NCBI RefSeq assembly: GCF_014850955.1
Contig: NZ_JACXSS010000001.1
Coordinates: forward strand, 806,001 to 870,000
DNA: 64,000 nt
Reading direction: 5' to 3'
DNA from: Methylomonas albis
GTDB taxonomy: Bacteria; Pseudomonadota; Gammaproteobacteria; Methylococcales; Methylomonadaceae
The translations under genes were made by a program, and so were the position numbers. Below are positions 27,489-36,075 of this stretch, piece by piece (the stretch's first letter is position 1; each line of letters begins with the position of its first letter). The notes below the pieces were generated by a model. That model saw only the letters and a list, made by a program, of their open reading frames with translations. It did no database searches and was not told the origin of the DNA.

Positions 27489-28589
27489 ATGTTAATGAAT
27501 GGCGAGTGGCTTGGTAATCTGGTTGAAAGTAAACCATTGCCCAATTTACATTTGGAAGTTTCTCTGGGATGCAATATCAGTTGTGCAATGTGTACTTTTC
27601 ATGATGGATTAAAAAAATTCCAAATAATGCCGTTAGAAAAGCTGAAAAAAATTAAATCGGGTTTCGAGAACTTTAGTCAGGTCCATATTGGTGATGGTAG
27701 TGAACCTTTTATAAATCCGGATATATTGAATATAGTCAAGTATCTATATGGATTGGGAACAAATGTTTCTGTACAGACCAATGCCAAACGCATACGCAGC
27801 TACGCTGATGCTGAGGCTATCGTCAAATCAGGTTTGATGTTGCTGTCTATTTCCGTGGACGGCGCTACCGATGAGACTGTTAAAAAAATACGGGGAGGTT
27901 TAGGTTTCTCGGAGATAGCCCAAGCTATTGAGTTAATTAACGAAGCAAAGTATCGGCTGGGTTCCGTAAGACCTTATTTAGCCTGCAATGCCGTGGCAAT
28001 GCGTTGCAATCTCACCGAATTGCCGATACTTACCCGTTATTTATTGGAGCATAATTTTAGTTCTTTCCGGATTGGTTTTTTGGAGTTGCGCCAACCGAAT
28101 AAGCAATTGGCCGGAGAATTGTTGATATACGATATGCCACTTGCAGAAGCAATGCTAGAACAGGTTAAAAATTTAATTGTTAGCCACCCAAGCCCTATGC
28201 ATTTTGATGGCGATATTTTTAAATCCGGGGTTGGATTTGCACGTCGAGAGAATTGTACCGGATATAAAGATAGGTTATATGCGAATTATTCAGGAGATAT
28301 TTGGACCTGTTATGGCAAACAGCGGCTAGGGAATATATTTGACGATGGTTTGGATGCCGTTCTGAATTCGACCGAATATGCAGATTATGTGCAAGTAGTT
28401 ACCCAACCAGGCAATACTACCTGTGCACAGTGTTCGTTTTGTAAAATTATGTCTCTTGATAAAATTACTGATCATTTTGGTAGACGGGCAATTGAATATT
28501 ATGGAATGCCGCTGATCGAAGATTCCTTAGAATATGCAAAATCCGGATCTGACATTCGAAAATTTTGGCAGAACCAAGCTTTGAACTGA
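27489..28589 (+). CDS. radical SAM protein 3 of the glycan cluster
   Basis: 366 residues. The cluster motif CNISCAMC lies near residue 30, with IGDGSEPFINPD (SAM-binding GGE-like) near residue 72 and SISVDGATDETVKKIRGG near residue 120. A C-terminal SPASM-type region has NCTGYKDR, WTCYGKQRLGN, and CAQCSFC. AT-rich, like the end of the preceding gene, and 15 bases after it. SPASM enzymes include both peptide-modifying and carbohydrate-modifying members such as BtrN; with glycosyltransferases on both sides, the latter is favoured. Confidence 0.8.
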   Translation: MLMNGEWLGNLVESKPLPNLHLEVSLGCNISCAMCTFHDGLKKFQIMPLEKLKKIKSGFENFSQVHIGDGSEPFINPDILNIVKYLYGLGTNVSVQTNAKRIRSYADAEAIVKSGLMLLSISVDGATDETVKKIRGGLGFSEIAQAIELINEAKYRLGSVRPYLACNAVAMRCNLTELPILTRYLLEHNFSSFRIGFLELRQPNKQLAGELLIYDMPLAEAMLEQVKNLIVSHPSPMHFDGDIFKSGVGFARRENCTGYKDRLYANYSGDIWTCYGKQRLGNIFDDGLDAVLNSTEYADYVQVVTQPGNTTCAQCSFCKIMSLDKITDHFGRRAIEYYGMPLIEDSLEYAKSGSDIRKFWQNQALN

Positions 28590-28651
28590 AGTAAAAGGTG
28601 GTGTTGTTATTCTAGGGTTTTGGCCTTTATGGAAGTTTCGCTGCATAGTTA

Positions 28652-29815
28652 ATGATTAAGCATATCTCGATATTTATGCCAAGTGAAAGTGCATTTCACA
28701 GGAGGCTGTTTCAATGTTTGTCAAGAGCCTTTAAAAAGCAAGGCTTGTTGGTTAGCGGTGGTTGCCGGTTATTGACGGAGCCGGAAATAGTTGGCTGGAT
28801 AAAAGAAAACAAGCCGTGTGCTATTTTCGAGATGAATCGGGTTAAGGATGAAATACCGGTGTTATATCAGTTTGATGTTTTGCACGTTTCCTGGGTAGTG
28901 GATATGTTGGGGAGGGGCGAAAATCAAATCAAAGGCAGTGATATTACTTATACCTTTGATCCGGGATGGGTTGATACGTTTAATACGGGGAGCTTGTTAA
29001 AGTGGTTGCCGCCCGGAACTTGTCGCGATACTTTTTTTCCTTGCCGACATAATTACGCTATTCCGTTCGAGTTCAGTTTTATCGGACATATTCCCAAACC
29101 CTGGTCACCTGAGGAGTTATCCAGACCTCTAGGGGATCAGGATAATTCGGTCAGTTTCGAAGTTGTCTTGCGCCGTTATGCTGAATACATGCGGGTAAAT
29201 ACCTATCAGGAGCAAACCCATGATTCCTGTGCGGAAGTGATCAACGGCATTGTTAAGCAGCTATTGGGAACTACCTGTCGCTTAAGTCAGGAAGTCTATT
29301 ATGATCTTCTAGTTAGAATTAAGCGCATGAATAACAGAACTGGCTTGATCAATTATGCATTGCGCCATACGCAGTCCCTAGTAATATATGGTAGCGAAAA
29401 CTGGAGGCTTTGGCCGGAATATCGGCGGTATTATAAGCATTATGTGGAGGATCCTAGCGAAATAAATCGGATTCATCAGGCCGCCAAAATTAATTTGCAC
29501 GATGGTGTAGGATTTCATTTTCGCGCCATTGATTGTATGGCATCAGGTGGATTGTTAATGTGGTATATAGAGGGGGATTACGATGACTATCAGCCCGGTG
29601 AAATAGTTTATACTCGCGGACTTTCAGATTTTTTTCAGGCACAAACGCACTATTACGAATTTAAGTGGCTGAATTTCGAAGAGGTTTATCAGATGGCAAG
29701 AGCGGTTAATTACCAGGGCAGTAAGGCGCAGAAAGAAGTCTTGGAAATTATTTCAGCACACCATACATGGGACAGCCGAGTTAAGCAGATTATAGCCGAT
29801 GTTGCCATGTTATAA
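28652..29815 (+). CDS. CgeB-like glycosyltransferase A
   Basis: 387 residues. Recognisable by comparison with the minus-strand gene at 37150-38301: both share IFMP, IFEMNR, GSDITY, WLPPGTC, the GHIPKPW-EELSR block, IYGSENW, and AAKINLHDGVGFHFR-type and MASGGLL segments. The last two are the donor-binding side of GT-B enzymes of the DUF3880/Glyco_trans_1_2 type. An unusual aromatic-rich C-terminus ends in AHHTWDSRVKQI. The acceptor and sugar are unknown. Confidence 0.78.
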   Translation: MIKHISIFMPSESAFHRRLFQCLSRAFKKQGLLVSGGCRLLTEPEIVGWIKENKPCAIFEMNRVKDEIPVLYQFDVLHVSWVVDMLGRGENQIKGSDITYTFDPGWVDTFNTGSLLKWLPPGTCRDTFFPCRHNYAIPFEFSFIGHIPKPWSPEELSRPLGDQDNSVSFEVVLRRYAEYMRVNTYQEQTHDSCAEVINGIVKQLLGTTCRLSQEVYYDLLVRIKRMNNRTGLINYALRHTQSLVIYGSENWRLWPEYRRYYKHYVEDPSEINRIHQAAKINLHDGVGFHFRAIDCMASGGLLMWYIEGDYDDYQPGEIVYTRGLSDFFQAQTHYYEFKWLNFEEVYQMARAVNYQGSKAQKEVLEIISAHHTWDSRVKQIIADVAML

Positions 29816-29950
29816 TTTGTACGGAATCGTCCCAATATTAACCTGTTTATCGCTTCATGACTTTTGATGGCGCATATAAGTTATTTCACGGAATAAATGG
29901 CTTTTGGGTTGATGTCGACGAATTTAAACTAAATAAAAATCATACTATTA

Positions 29951-31117
29951 ATGGCCGTTATAGAGCGAAATTTGGATGCGTTTCTGGGTTTGTTCGCCGA
30001 GATTGCTAACAGGGATTTGTTTTCAAAGTCTGAGTTTGACTTGCCCGAAGCGGCCGAAATCAATCGAATTTCCGAGCAGTTTTCCGGGAAAATTGTGGTT
30101 TTTTTCGGAGTCAGTTTCGAACATGTTCGGCATGCCAAATTGTTATCCGAGTACACCGATTTGTATCCGGTATTGGTACATTCGATCAATGATGCCATCG
30201 CTCGGCATTACGCCAAAGCGTTTCCTACGGCAATTTCGGTCAGCGACAGCGGACGGTCGTTGTTCGAGGCGGTTTTAGCGTTAAAACCGATTGCGGTAAC
30301 CACCACGTTTCCTTCGCAGCCGCTTTTTTATCGTCTTGCATTGCCCTTGCTGAGCGCCATAAAGCAAATTCGCTCCGTACCTTTTGCCTACGAAGTTGAT
30401 CCGCCCGATCCCATTATTAATTCGGAATGGTTTCGCCTCCATCGTTTTGCGTTGGCTAACAGTAGTGCCTCTTACTCATGGCATCGGCCTGAATCCCGTT
30501 TTTGCAATATGACCTGGATCGAGCCGACTTGTATTTTCAATACGTTCAGTGGCTTGCGCAGAAAGCCATACTCATTGGTCTATGCCGGCTCAATGACGCC
30601 TGGGACGCCCGAGTTTGCGGTACTTGATCTGGCCAGAAAGGCCGCCGAGCGAGGGATGACCGTCGTGTTATACGATGCAAAGTCTGCGGTAAGTCGATCT
30701 TTGCAGTATGAGAATGGTGACATTGAAGTTCGGGCCAGACAGCCGGAGTTTGATCTCTTGGAGACTTTGGCGGAGTTCGAGTTTGGTCTGTTGGCACCCT
30801 ATTTGGCAAACGAAGCTCTGCCTGCGGCCGGATCCGAATTGGATTGGCTGGATAAAAATGGGTTGCCTGGCAAACTTTCTCTTTATTTGGAGGCAGGCAT
30901 CATTCCGTTGGTCAACCGGCGATCAGCTTATGTAGCCGAGTTTTTGGAGTATTACGGCATAGGTTTGGTCATGGAAGACGACGATTTTTTAAATCTTGCC
31001 GATTATCTTGCCCGCGTCGATAGCGAGGCAATACGCCGTAGAATCGACGCTTTTCGGACAGATGTTGCTCGTCAGGCGAATACCGCATCGCTAATTGCGG
31101 CGGCCTTTCTGGGGTGA
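29951..31117 (+). CDS. putative GT-B glycosyltransferase
   Basis: 388 residues. The N-terminal half has a Rossmann-like pattern (GKIVVFFGVSFEHVRHAKLL). The C-terminal half has SLVYAGSMTPGTPEF and KLSLYLEAGIIPLVNRRSAYVAEF, typical of the nucleotide-sugar-binding domain of family-4-like transferases. No family can be named with certainty. It follows the CgeB-like gene by 135 bases and precedes the aminotransferase. GC content rises again relative to the 26.3-29.8 kb stretch. Confidence 0.65.
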   Translation: MAVIERNLDAFLGLFAEIANRDLFSKSEFDLPEAAEINRISEQFSGKIVVFFGVSFEHVRHAKLLSEYTDLYPVLVHSINDAIARHYAKAFPTAISVSDSGRSLFEAVLALKPIAVTTTFPSQPLFYRLALPLLSAIKQIRSVPFAYEVDPPDPIINSEWFRLHRFALANSSASYSWHRPESRFCNMTWIEPTCIFNTFSGLRRKPYSLVYAGSMTPGTPEFAVLDLARKAAERGMTVVLYDAKSAVSRSLQYENGDIEVRARQPEFDLLETLAEFEFGLLAPYLANEALPAAGSELDWLDKNGLPGKLSLYLEAGIIPLVNRRSAYVAEFLEYYGIGLVMEDDDFLNLADYLARVDSEAIRRRIDAFRTDVARQANTASLIAAAFLG

Positions 31118-31156
31118 TGTTCACAGTGATTATCAGGAGTGTTTTGGAGTGGGTAA

Positions 31157-32278
31157 TTGGATACTAGCAACGCATTTTTAGTACCTTATGTTGGATTAAA
31201 AGCGGAGTTTGAGCAGCGTAAAAACGAATTAACAAGGGCTTTTGAGGCCATAGGAAGTAGCGCAGGCTACGTTTTACGTGACGAGGTTTCTCAGTTTGAA
31301 ACTTCTATAGCCGATATGCTGGGTGTTGGTTATGCCATAGGGGTCAATAGCGGAACCGATGCTTTGTTTTTGGCATTAAAAGCGTTGAATATCGGGCCTG
31401 GCGACGAGGTTATAACCGTTGCGCACACCTTTGTGGCGACCCTGGCAGCCGTCGTCCATTGTGGGGCGAAGCCCATACTGATCGATATCGCTGATGATTT
31501 CAACATGGCTGCCGATAAACTGGAACAAGTGCTTTCCGGTGCGACTAAAGTGATTATCCCCGTGCACATGAATGGTAGGTGCTGCAATATGTCGGCGATA
31601 TTGGCCGTCGCTGAGAAATACGGTTTACATGTCATTGAAGACGCTGCTCAGTCATTGGGGGCACATATTGACGGGCGCCATGCAGGCAGTTTCGGCGTAG
31701 CGAATGCTTTTAGTTTGCATCCAATGAAAAATCTGCATTGTTATGGCGATGGGGGAGTAATCACGACTAACAGTGCCTCATTAGCTGAGCAATTAAAGGT
31801 TTTGCGGAATCACGGTCAAAATGCAACTAAAGCGCTAATATCTTTTGGTTTTAACTCGAGGTTGGACAATTTGCAGGCCGCCTTGTTAAATGTCAATTTC
31901 AAATACTTTGCCGATGATGTAAAGCGTCGCCGAGAATTAGCGGGTCGTTATCACCAAGGTTTGGGTAGTGTTAGTGGAATTAAATTACCGCAGCCACCTG
32001 AGGACTCCGGTTATTTTGATACCTTTAGTAGCTTTCCTATCCTATCTGAGGATCGGGATTTATTATTGAAATATCTGCAGGCAAAAGGCGTTGAATGTTT
32101 TATACATTGGGAAACCCCGTTACACCATAATCAATATCTAAATTTAGGAAATATAGAGTTGCCCATGACTGAGCGTGTGTCGAGAGAGGTTTTGTCTTTA
32201 CCAATTCACCCCTTTCTTGATAACGACCAGTGCGATTACGTAATAACAGCCGTTCGGGAGTTTTTTGATGGCTACTAA
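31157..32278 (+). CDS. DegT/DnrJ/EryC1-family sugar aminotransferase
   Basis: 373 residues, a PLP-dependent nucleotide-sugar aminotransferase. Landmarks are VNSGTDALFLALKALNIGPG, EDAAQSLGA near residue 165, and the PLP lysine in SLHPMKNLHCYGDGG near residue 195. It starts with TTG at 31157, supported by GGAG at 31146-31149, 7 bases upstream. It overlaps the following SDR gene by 11 bases. Together they could make an amino-deoxy sugar; the substrate is not determinable here. Confidence 0.88.
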   Translation: MDTSNAFLVPYVGLKAEFEQRKNELTRAFEAIGSSAGYVLRDEVSQFETSIADMLGVGYAIGVNSGTDALFLALKALNIGPGDEVITVAHTFVATLAAVVHCGAKPILIDIADDFNMAADKLEQVLSGATKVIIPVHMNGRCCNMSAILAVAEKYGLHVIEDAAQSLGAHIDGRHAGSFGVANAFSLHPMKNLHCYGDGGVITTNSASLAEQLKVLRNHGQNATKALISFGFNSRLDNLQAALLNVNFKYFADDVKRRRELAGRYHQGLGSVSGIKLPQPPEDSGYFDTFSSFPILSEDRDLLLKYLQAKGVECFIHWETPLHHNQYLNLGNIELPMTERVSREVLSLPIHPFLDNDQCDYVITAVREFFDGY

Positions 32279-33185
32279 ATATTTCATTACCGGTATATCG
32301 GGGTTTGTCGGTAGCGAGTTGGCAGTGGCTTTGGCCTCGTTAGGTTATAAAGTGTCCGGGGTAGATAGAGCTATTCCGGATGAGGATACGATTGGCGACT
32401 TCCTGAATCTCGGTATTGAATATACTCATCTGGATTTATTGGAAAGGCAGGCGCTAGCGCCGCTCTTAAAGGATATCGATGTGGTTATCCACGCGGCGGG
32501 TGTTTCAAGGGTGAGCGAAGCTAGGGCTAAGCCCATGGAGTGCGTGAGTTCGACAGTGTTGGCGACCACCAATTTAGTTGAGTTGGTTGCTGCTCAATCT
32601 GAGTTAGGCAAAAATAAGCCGTTATTTATATATCTGAGTACTCGGGAAGTATCTTTTTACGACAGACTGGATGATGTCGACGTGAATGTCGATCATATTT
32701 ACGCGATTTCGAAGCGTGCTGCAGAACAATTGATTCTGGCTTTTTCAAATAGCTTTAATATTTCTTCGGCAATTTGCCGTTTATCGGATGTCTATGGTGG
32801 CAAGAGAGATCACGTCAATAAATTATTGCCGACTTTCGTTAAAAGAGCTAGACAAAATGAACTAGTCAGGGTGTTTGATAACGAAACGCGGTTTCACTTT
32901 ACGCATATTCGAGACGTTATCGACTCGATTTTAGAAATTGCTGAAATATTACAGAAACCGGGGAATTCGCAAAAATGTTTCGAAATATGGTCCGAAGAAT
33001 CTTATACCGCTGAAGAGTTAGCTTCTTTAGTCGTATCGACGTTTAAGTCCGATTCGAAAATAGATTTTGCGTTACCGGCAGCGGGCGGCGAAAGGACTAA
33101 AGCCATAGGCTTCTCGTATAGCGAATGGCAATTTACTCCCAGGATCAGACTTTGCGAAGAGTTATATCGTTTATCCGATAGTTAG
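32268..33185 (+). CDS. NAD-dependent epimerase/dehydratase (extended SDR)
   Basis: 305 residues from the ATG at 32268, chosen over the in-frame TTG at 32265 because GGGAG (32256-32260) is 7 bases upstream of it. It has the NAD motif TGISGFVGSEL, STREVSFYD in place of the usual S/TxxxVYG, and YAISK (YxxxK) near residue 148. The catalytic S/T neighbourhood is unusual. Last gene of the plus-strand cluster before a terminator. Probably a nucleotide-sugar epimerase, reductase or dehydratase working with the preceding aminotransferase. Confidence 0.8.
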   Translation: MATKYFITGISGFVGSELAVALASLGYKVSGVDRAIPDEDTIGDFLNLGIEYTHLDLLERQALAPLLKDIDVVIHAAGVSRVSEARAKPMECVSSTVLATTNLVELVAAQSELGKNKPLFIYLSTREVSFYDRLDDVDVNVDHIYAISKRAAEQLILAFSNSFNISSAICRLSDVYGGKRDHVNKLLPTFVKRARQNELVRVFDNETRFHFTHIRDVIDSILEIAEILQKPGNSQKCFEIWSEESYTAEELASLVVSTFKSDSKIDFALPAAGGERTKAIGFSYSEWQFTPRIRLCEELYRLSDS

Positions 33186-33201
33186 ATAAACAAAGTCGAA
33201 C

Positions 33202-33230
33202 GCCAAGCTATTTAGAGTAGATAGCTTGGC
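33202..33230. terminator. bidirectional terminator between convergent operons
   Basis: A perfect 10-bp stem, GCCAAGCTAT (33202-33211) with ATAGCTTGGC (33221-33230), and a 9-base loop, lie in the 59-base gap between the convergent SDR and radical SAM genes. There is no long T-tract on either side, so termination strength is uncertain. Confidence 0.65.
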
Positions 33231-33244
33231 AATTTAGGGCAATT

Positions 33245-34378
33245 TTAATTGCAGCTTTGCATTTGGTTGGCTGCCAGATAGTCTTGACGTTGTTTAATAC
33301 GGTATATCATGCCGTCAAAGCCGCTGACGGCGATACTTTTTGTTTTGCTGTACTCTTGCAATTCAGCGAATCGATGAATCAATAGTTCAGGGGTATAAAG
33401 CGAGTAGCGGAAAATATTTTCGTCCGGAAATTCACCTTGCAGTGCGGCGAAATTTAAATCGATATTGAGGTGGGCCGCTAAATCGATCGCTTCACGCATT
33501 TCATCGAGCGTACTGTTCATCACGACATAGTTCCAGCATACCAGGATTCGATTGCTAGGAGACTTGGCTTGGATTTCCGCTAAATTAAATAAGCATTCGA
33601 TGACCCGTTCATAACTCAGTCCAACCCGAATTTTCTCGTAAGTCTGTTTTGTGACGCCGTCGATCGAAACTAAAAAATACACCGGATTTTCAACATTCGT
33701 CAGAGCGATTAGGCGTTCCTTAGTCAGTAAACTCCCGTTGGTAATCACATACTTGATCAAATCTGGGTTACAGTATGAGTCGAAGTTTTCCAGATAATTG
33801 AAGAAACGTTTACTACTGAACACTTCGCCCCCCTGCCATCTGAACACTTTAGCGGTGTCCTTTAGCGTTTCGATTTTCTCCAATATTGGGTCGGCATGTT
33901 CCATGGTGCTGAGATGTTCCTGATTACACATGAAACAGTCGGAATTGCAGCGCAGTATTGGTTGAGTATCCACATAAATCGGTAAGCCTGAAACGCGCAA
34001 ACGTTTGAGTTGATAGTCGTCAACGACCGTTGCGACGTTTTTGGCCAGGGCGGTGCCGGGTTCGGGAACATCGAAATCCAAATTAATCTGCTCTTTAGGC
34101 GGCGGTGGCATTTGACCTTCGGTTTTTGCCCCACGCAGGAAGGGGCACTCCGGAGCGCAGCCAGCCGCCATGTATTTATTTTCCCCAATTAGTTTTCGTA
34201 CTGACTGAGCCGCGTCAGAATTCCACATTTCTTCGATAGGCTGTTCATGGATATTGCCGAAGCGAGTTCGATTTTGAGTGCAGCACGTGACGTCGCCAGC
34301 TGTATTAATCCAGACGTCCGCCCACGGATGGACGCAATGGCGATCAAGCAAGTCAGAGAATTTTTGCGGCTGAGTCAT
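33245..34378 (-). CDS. radical SAM protein 4, with N-terminal SPASM-like domain
   Basis: 377 residues with the domains in unusual order. The N-terminus (residues 14-90) looks like a SPASM/twitch cluster-binding domain (HCVHPWADVWIN, DVTCCTQ, FGNIHEQPIEEMW, CAPECPF). The radical SAM core follows, with CNSDCFMC near residue 147 and FRWQGGEVF near residue 180, then SIDGVTKQTYEKIR. It is the last gene of the minus-strand operon, 8 bases after the carbamoyltransferase gene. The substrate is likely the glycan or its precursor, by context only. Confidence 0.78.
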   Translation of the reverse strand: MTQPQKFSDLLDRHCVHPWADVWINTAGDVTCCTQNRTRFGNIHEQPIEEMWNSDAAQSVRKLIGENKYMAAGCAPECPFLRGAKTEGQMPPPPKEQINLDFDVPEPGTALAKNVATVVDDYQLKRLRVSGLPIYVDTQPILRCNSDCFMCNQEHLSTMEHADPILEKIETLKDTAKVFRWQGGEVFSSKRFFNYLENFDSYCNPDLIKYVITNGSLLTKERLIALTNVENPVYFLVSIDGVTKQTYEKIRVGLSYERVIECLFNLAEIQAKSPSNRILVCWNYVVMNSTLDEMREAIDLAAHLNIDLNFAALQGEFPDENIFRYSLYTPELLIHRFAELQEYSKTKSIAVSGFDGMIYRIKQRQDYLAANQMQSCN

Positions 34379-34386
34379 CAGTAAAC

Positions 34387-36075
34387 CTATGGTGATCGAG
34401 TTAAAAATAAATTGGGTGGCGTGAATACGAGATCGACAGCGTCATGCTCTAGTGCTCGGATAACATCGTCCACACTGTTGACGATGGGTTCTTCGTGGAT
34501 ATTGAATGAAGTATTGAGTAAGCATAGTCCGCCAGTCTTGCGCTGCCAAGCCACTAGTAACGCGTAAAAAAACGGGTTAGTGTCGGGTGTGACGATTTGC
34601 GGCCTTACAGTATTGTCCACGTGGATTGCTGCCGGTGAATTTTCAGCGAACTCCGCCTTTACCGGAAAACTAAGCGTCATAAAATTAGCCGATAAACAGG
34701 ACGGGTGGTAGTTTTCCAGGCAACGTTCAGCAAAATCGACAGCGATGCTGGGCGCGAACGGCATAAAATCATCCCGCTGTAATTTGTGATTGATGCGTTC
34801 CGTCATGGTTTTATCGAATGCCGAGGCGATAATGCTTCTGTGGCCCAAAGCGCGCGGACCAAATTCGCTGCGTCCCTCAATCAATCCCACGACTGCTTGT
34901 CGTTCCAGTAATCCGATCAGGCGGTCTATAGGTTTGATGTCCGTCGTTGCCTTGATGCCGCGCCGATAAAGATCCGCGTCATAGTGCGCCAAGTTGCAGT
35001 CTGGCCCTAAAAATACCTGCTGTATTTCCGGGATACTCTGTCCGTTCTCCAAGAGATAGTGGTAAACACTTCCGGCACAGATGCCGCTATCGCTCATGGC
35101 TGGATAGATGAAGACTTCGTCAACGCAGTCAAGTTGGCGGATTTTCTGATTCAATTTGACGTTGGCGAATACGCCGCCGGCCAAACAGATTTGACGTATA
35201 CCGGTGGATTTTGCATGGGTCTCGACCAAGCGGCAGACGATATGCTCCAGTTGCTGTTGTGCCGCGGCAGCCAGATCCTCACGACTGAAGCGTGCGGCGT
35301 GTTCGGTCAACGCCGCCGAGTAATTGCTGAAAAACGGGGTGTAGAGTTCGCCGAATGCCGGGCAAATGTCTCCTTGTTCCAGACGAATGATTTGTTCAAT
35401 AAAGTCTTGTGCAACTTTTGGGTTGCCCAGAGCGGCAAGCCCCGTCACTTTACCTTCGTGGCGGTTGGCCGTAAAACCGCATAGATGGGTGATCCTGCCA
35501 TAAAAGTAGCCGAGGCTACGCCAACTGGGACTAGCATAAAATTCTTGGATGCCGTTATGGCGATTGGCGCGGCTAATCGTCAGTGATTTGAAGTCGCCGC
35601 GGCCATCGGCAGTAACCACAAGGGCGTCAGCAAACGGAGAGGGGGCAAAAGCCGCTGCTTGGTGTGATTGATGATGGCTACAGTTGTAAATCGGTGTATC
35701 TGGAAACAGGTCACGAATCTCGGTGAAAAATGCCTGGCGTTTGGTTTTATCGATTTGCCGCTCGGTGTTGATGCGTTGTTCGATGATGGCGCGGCTGGTC
35801 TCGTCCCCAAGTGTTTCCGCCGATAATAAGTTGTCGATGTAGGTTTGCTCGGCCTGAGCATCAGCAAATGTCAGGCTAAAGCCGTAACAGATCAAGTCAA
35901 TGTCGGTATGCGATAAGTCACTCTCCTGAAGTATCCAGGTAATTGATAGGGCGGGAAAGTGATCGTCAAATTTCTTACGAGTCAAGCGTTCTTCACTCAC
36001 CGCTAGCACCATGCGGCCGTTTTGAAACAGGCAAGCACCGCTTTCGCTGCCGGAAGTAATACCCAGTATGTTCAT
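34387..36075 (-). CDS. NodU/CmcH-family O-carbamoyltransferase
   Basis: 562 residues from the ATG at 36075 (MNILGITSGSESGACLFQNG); the longer frame reads back into the methyltransferase gene. The enzyme transfers a carbamoyl group from carbamoyl phosphate, via carbamoyl adenylate, to a hydroxyl. The metal-binding region CSHHQSHQAAA lies near residue 135, VVTADGRGD near residue 155, and the C-terminal YrdC-like/TobZ signature RSEFGPRALGHRSI near residue 405. The ATG overlaps the methyltransferase TGA by 4 bases. A sugar hydroxyl of the surface or flagellar glycan is the probable acceptor. Confidence 0.9.
   Translation of the reverse strand: MNILGITSGSESGACLFQNGRMVLAVSEERLTRKKFDDHFPALSITWILQESDLSHTDIDLICYGFSLTFADAQAEQTYIDNLLSAETLGDETSRAIIEQRINTERQIDKTKRQAFFTEIRDLFPDTPIYNCSHHQSHQAAAFAPSPFADALVVTADGRGDFKSLTISRANRHNGIQEFYASPSWRSLGYFYGRITHLCGFTANRHEGKVTGLAALGNPKVAQDFIEQIIRLEQGDICPAFGELYTPFFSNYSAALTEHAARFSREDLAAAAQQQLEHIVCRLVETHAKSTGIRQICLAGGVFANVKLNQKIRQLDCVDEVFIYPAMSDSGICAGSVYHYLLENGQSIPEIQQVFLGPDCNLAHYDADLYRRGIKATTDIKPIDRLIGLLERQAVVGLIEGRSEFGPRALGHRSIIASAFDKTMTERINHKLQRDDFMPFAPSIAVDFAERCLENYHPSCLSANFMTLSFPVKAEFAENSPAAIHVDNTVRPQIVTPDTNPFFYALLVAWQRKTGGLCLLNTSFNIHEEPIVNSVDDVIRALEHDAVDLVFTPPNLFLTRSP

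Noticed and set aside
15936-28589. Reading the radical SAM/SPASM genes as a RiPP cluster
   Set aside because: The gaps between genes are too small for a precursor gene, no conserved leader or core peptide is visible, and all neighbours are sugar enzymes.
29857-30009. Open frame of 50 codons (MTFDGAYKLFHGIN...) between two transferase genes
   Set aside because: It overlaps the next gene by 59 bases in another frame, has no clear ribosome binding site, and resembles no known peptide or RiPP precursor.
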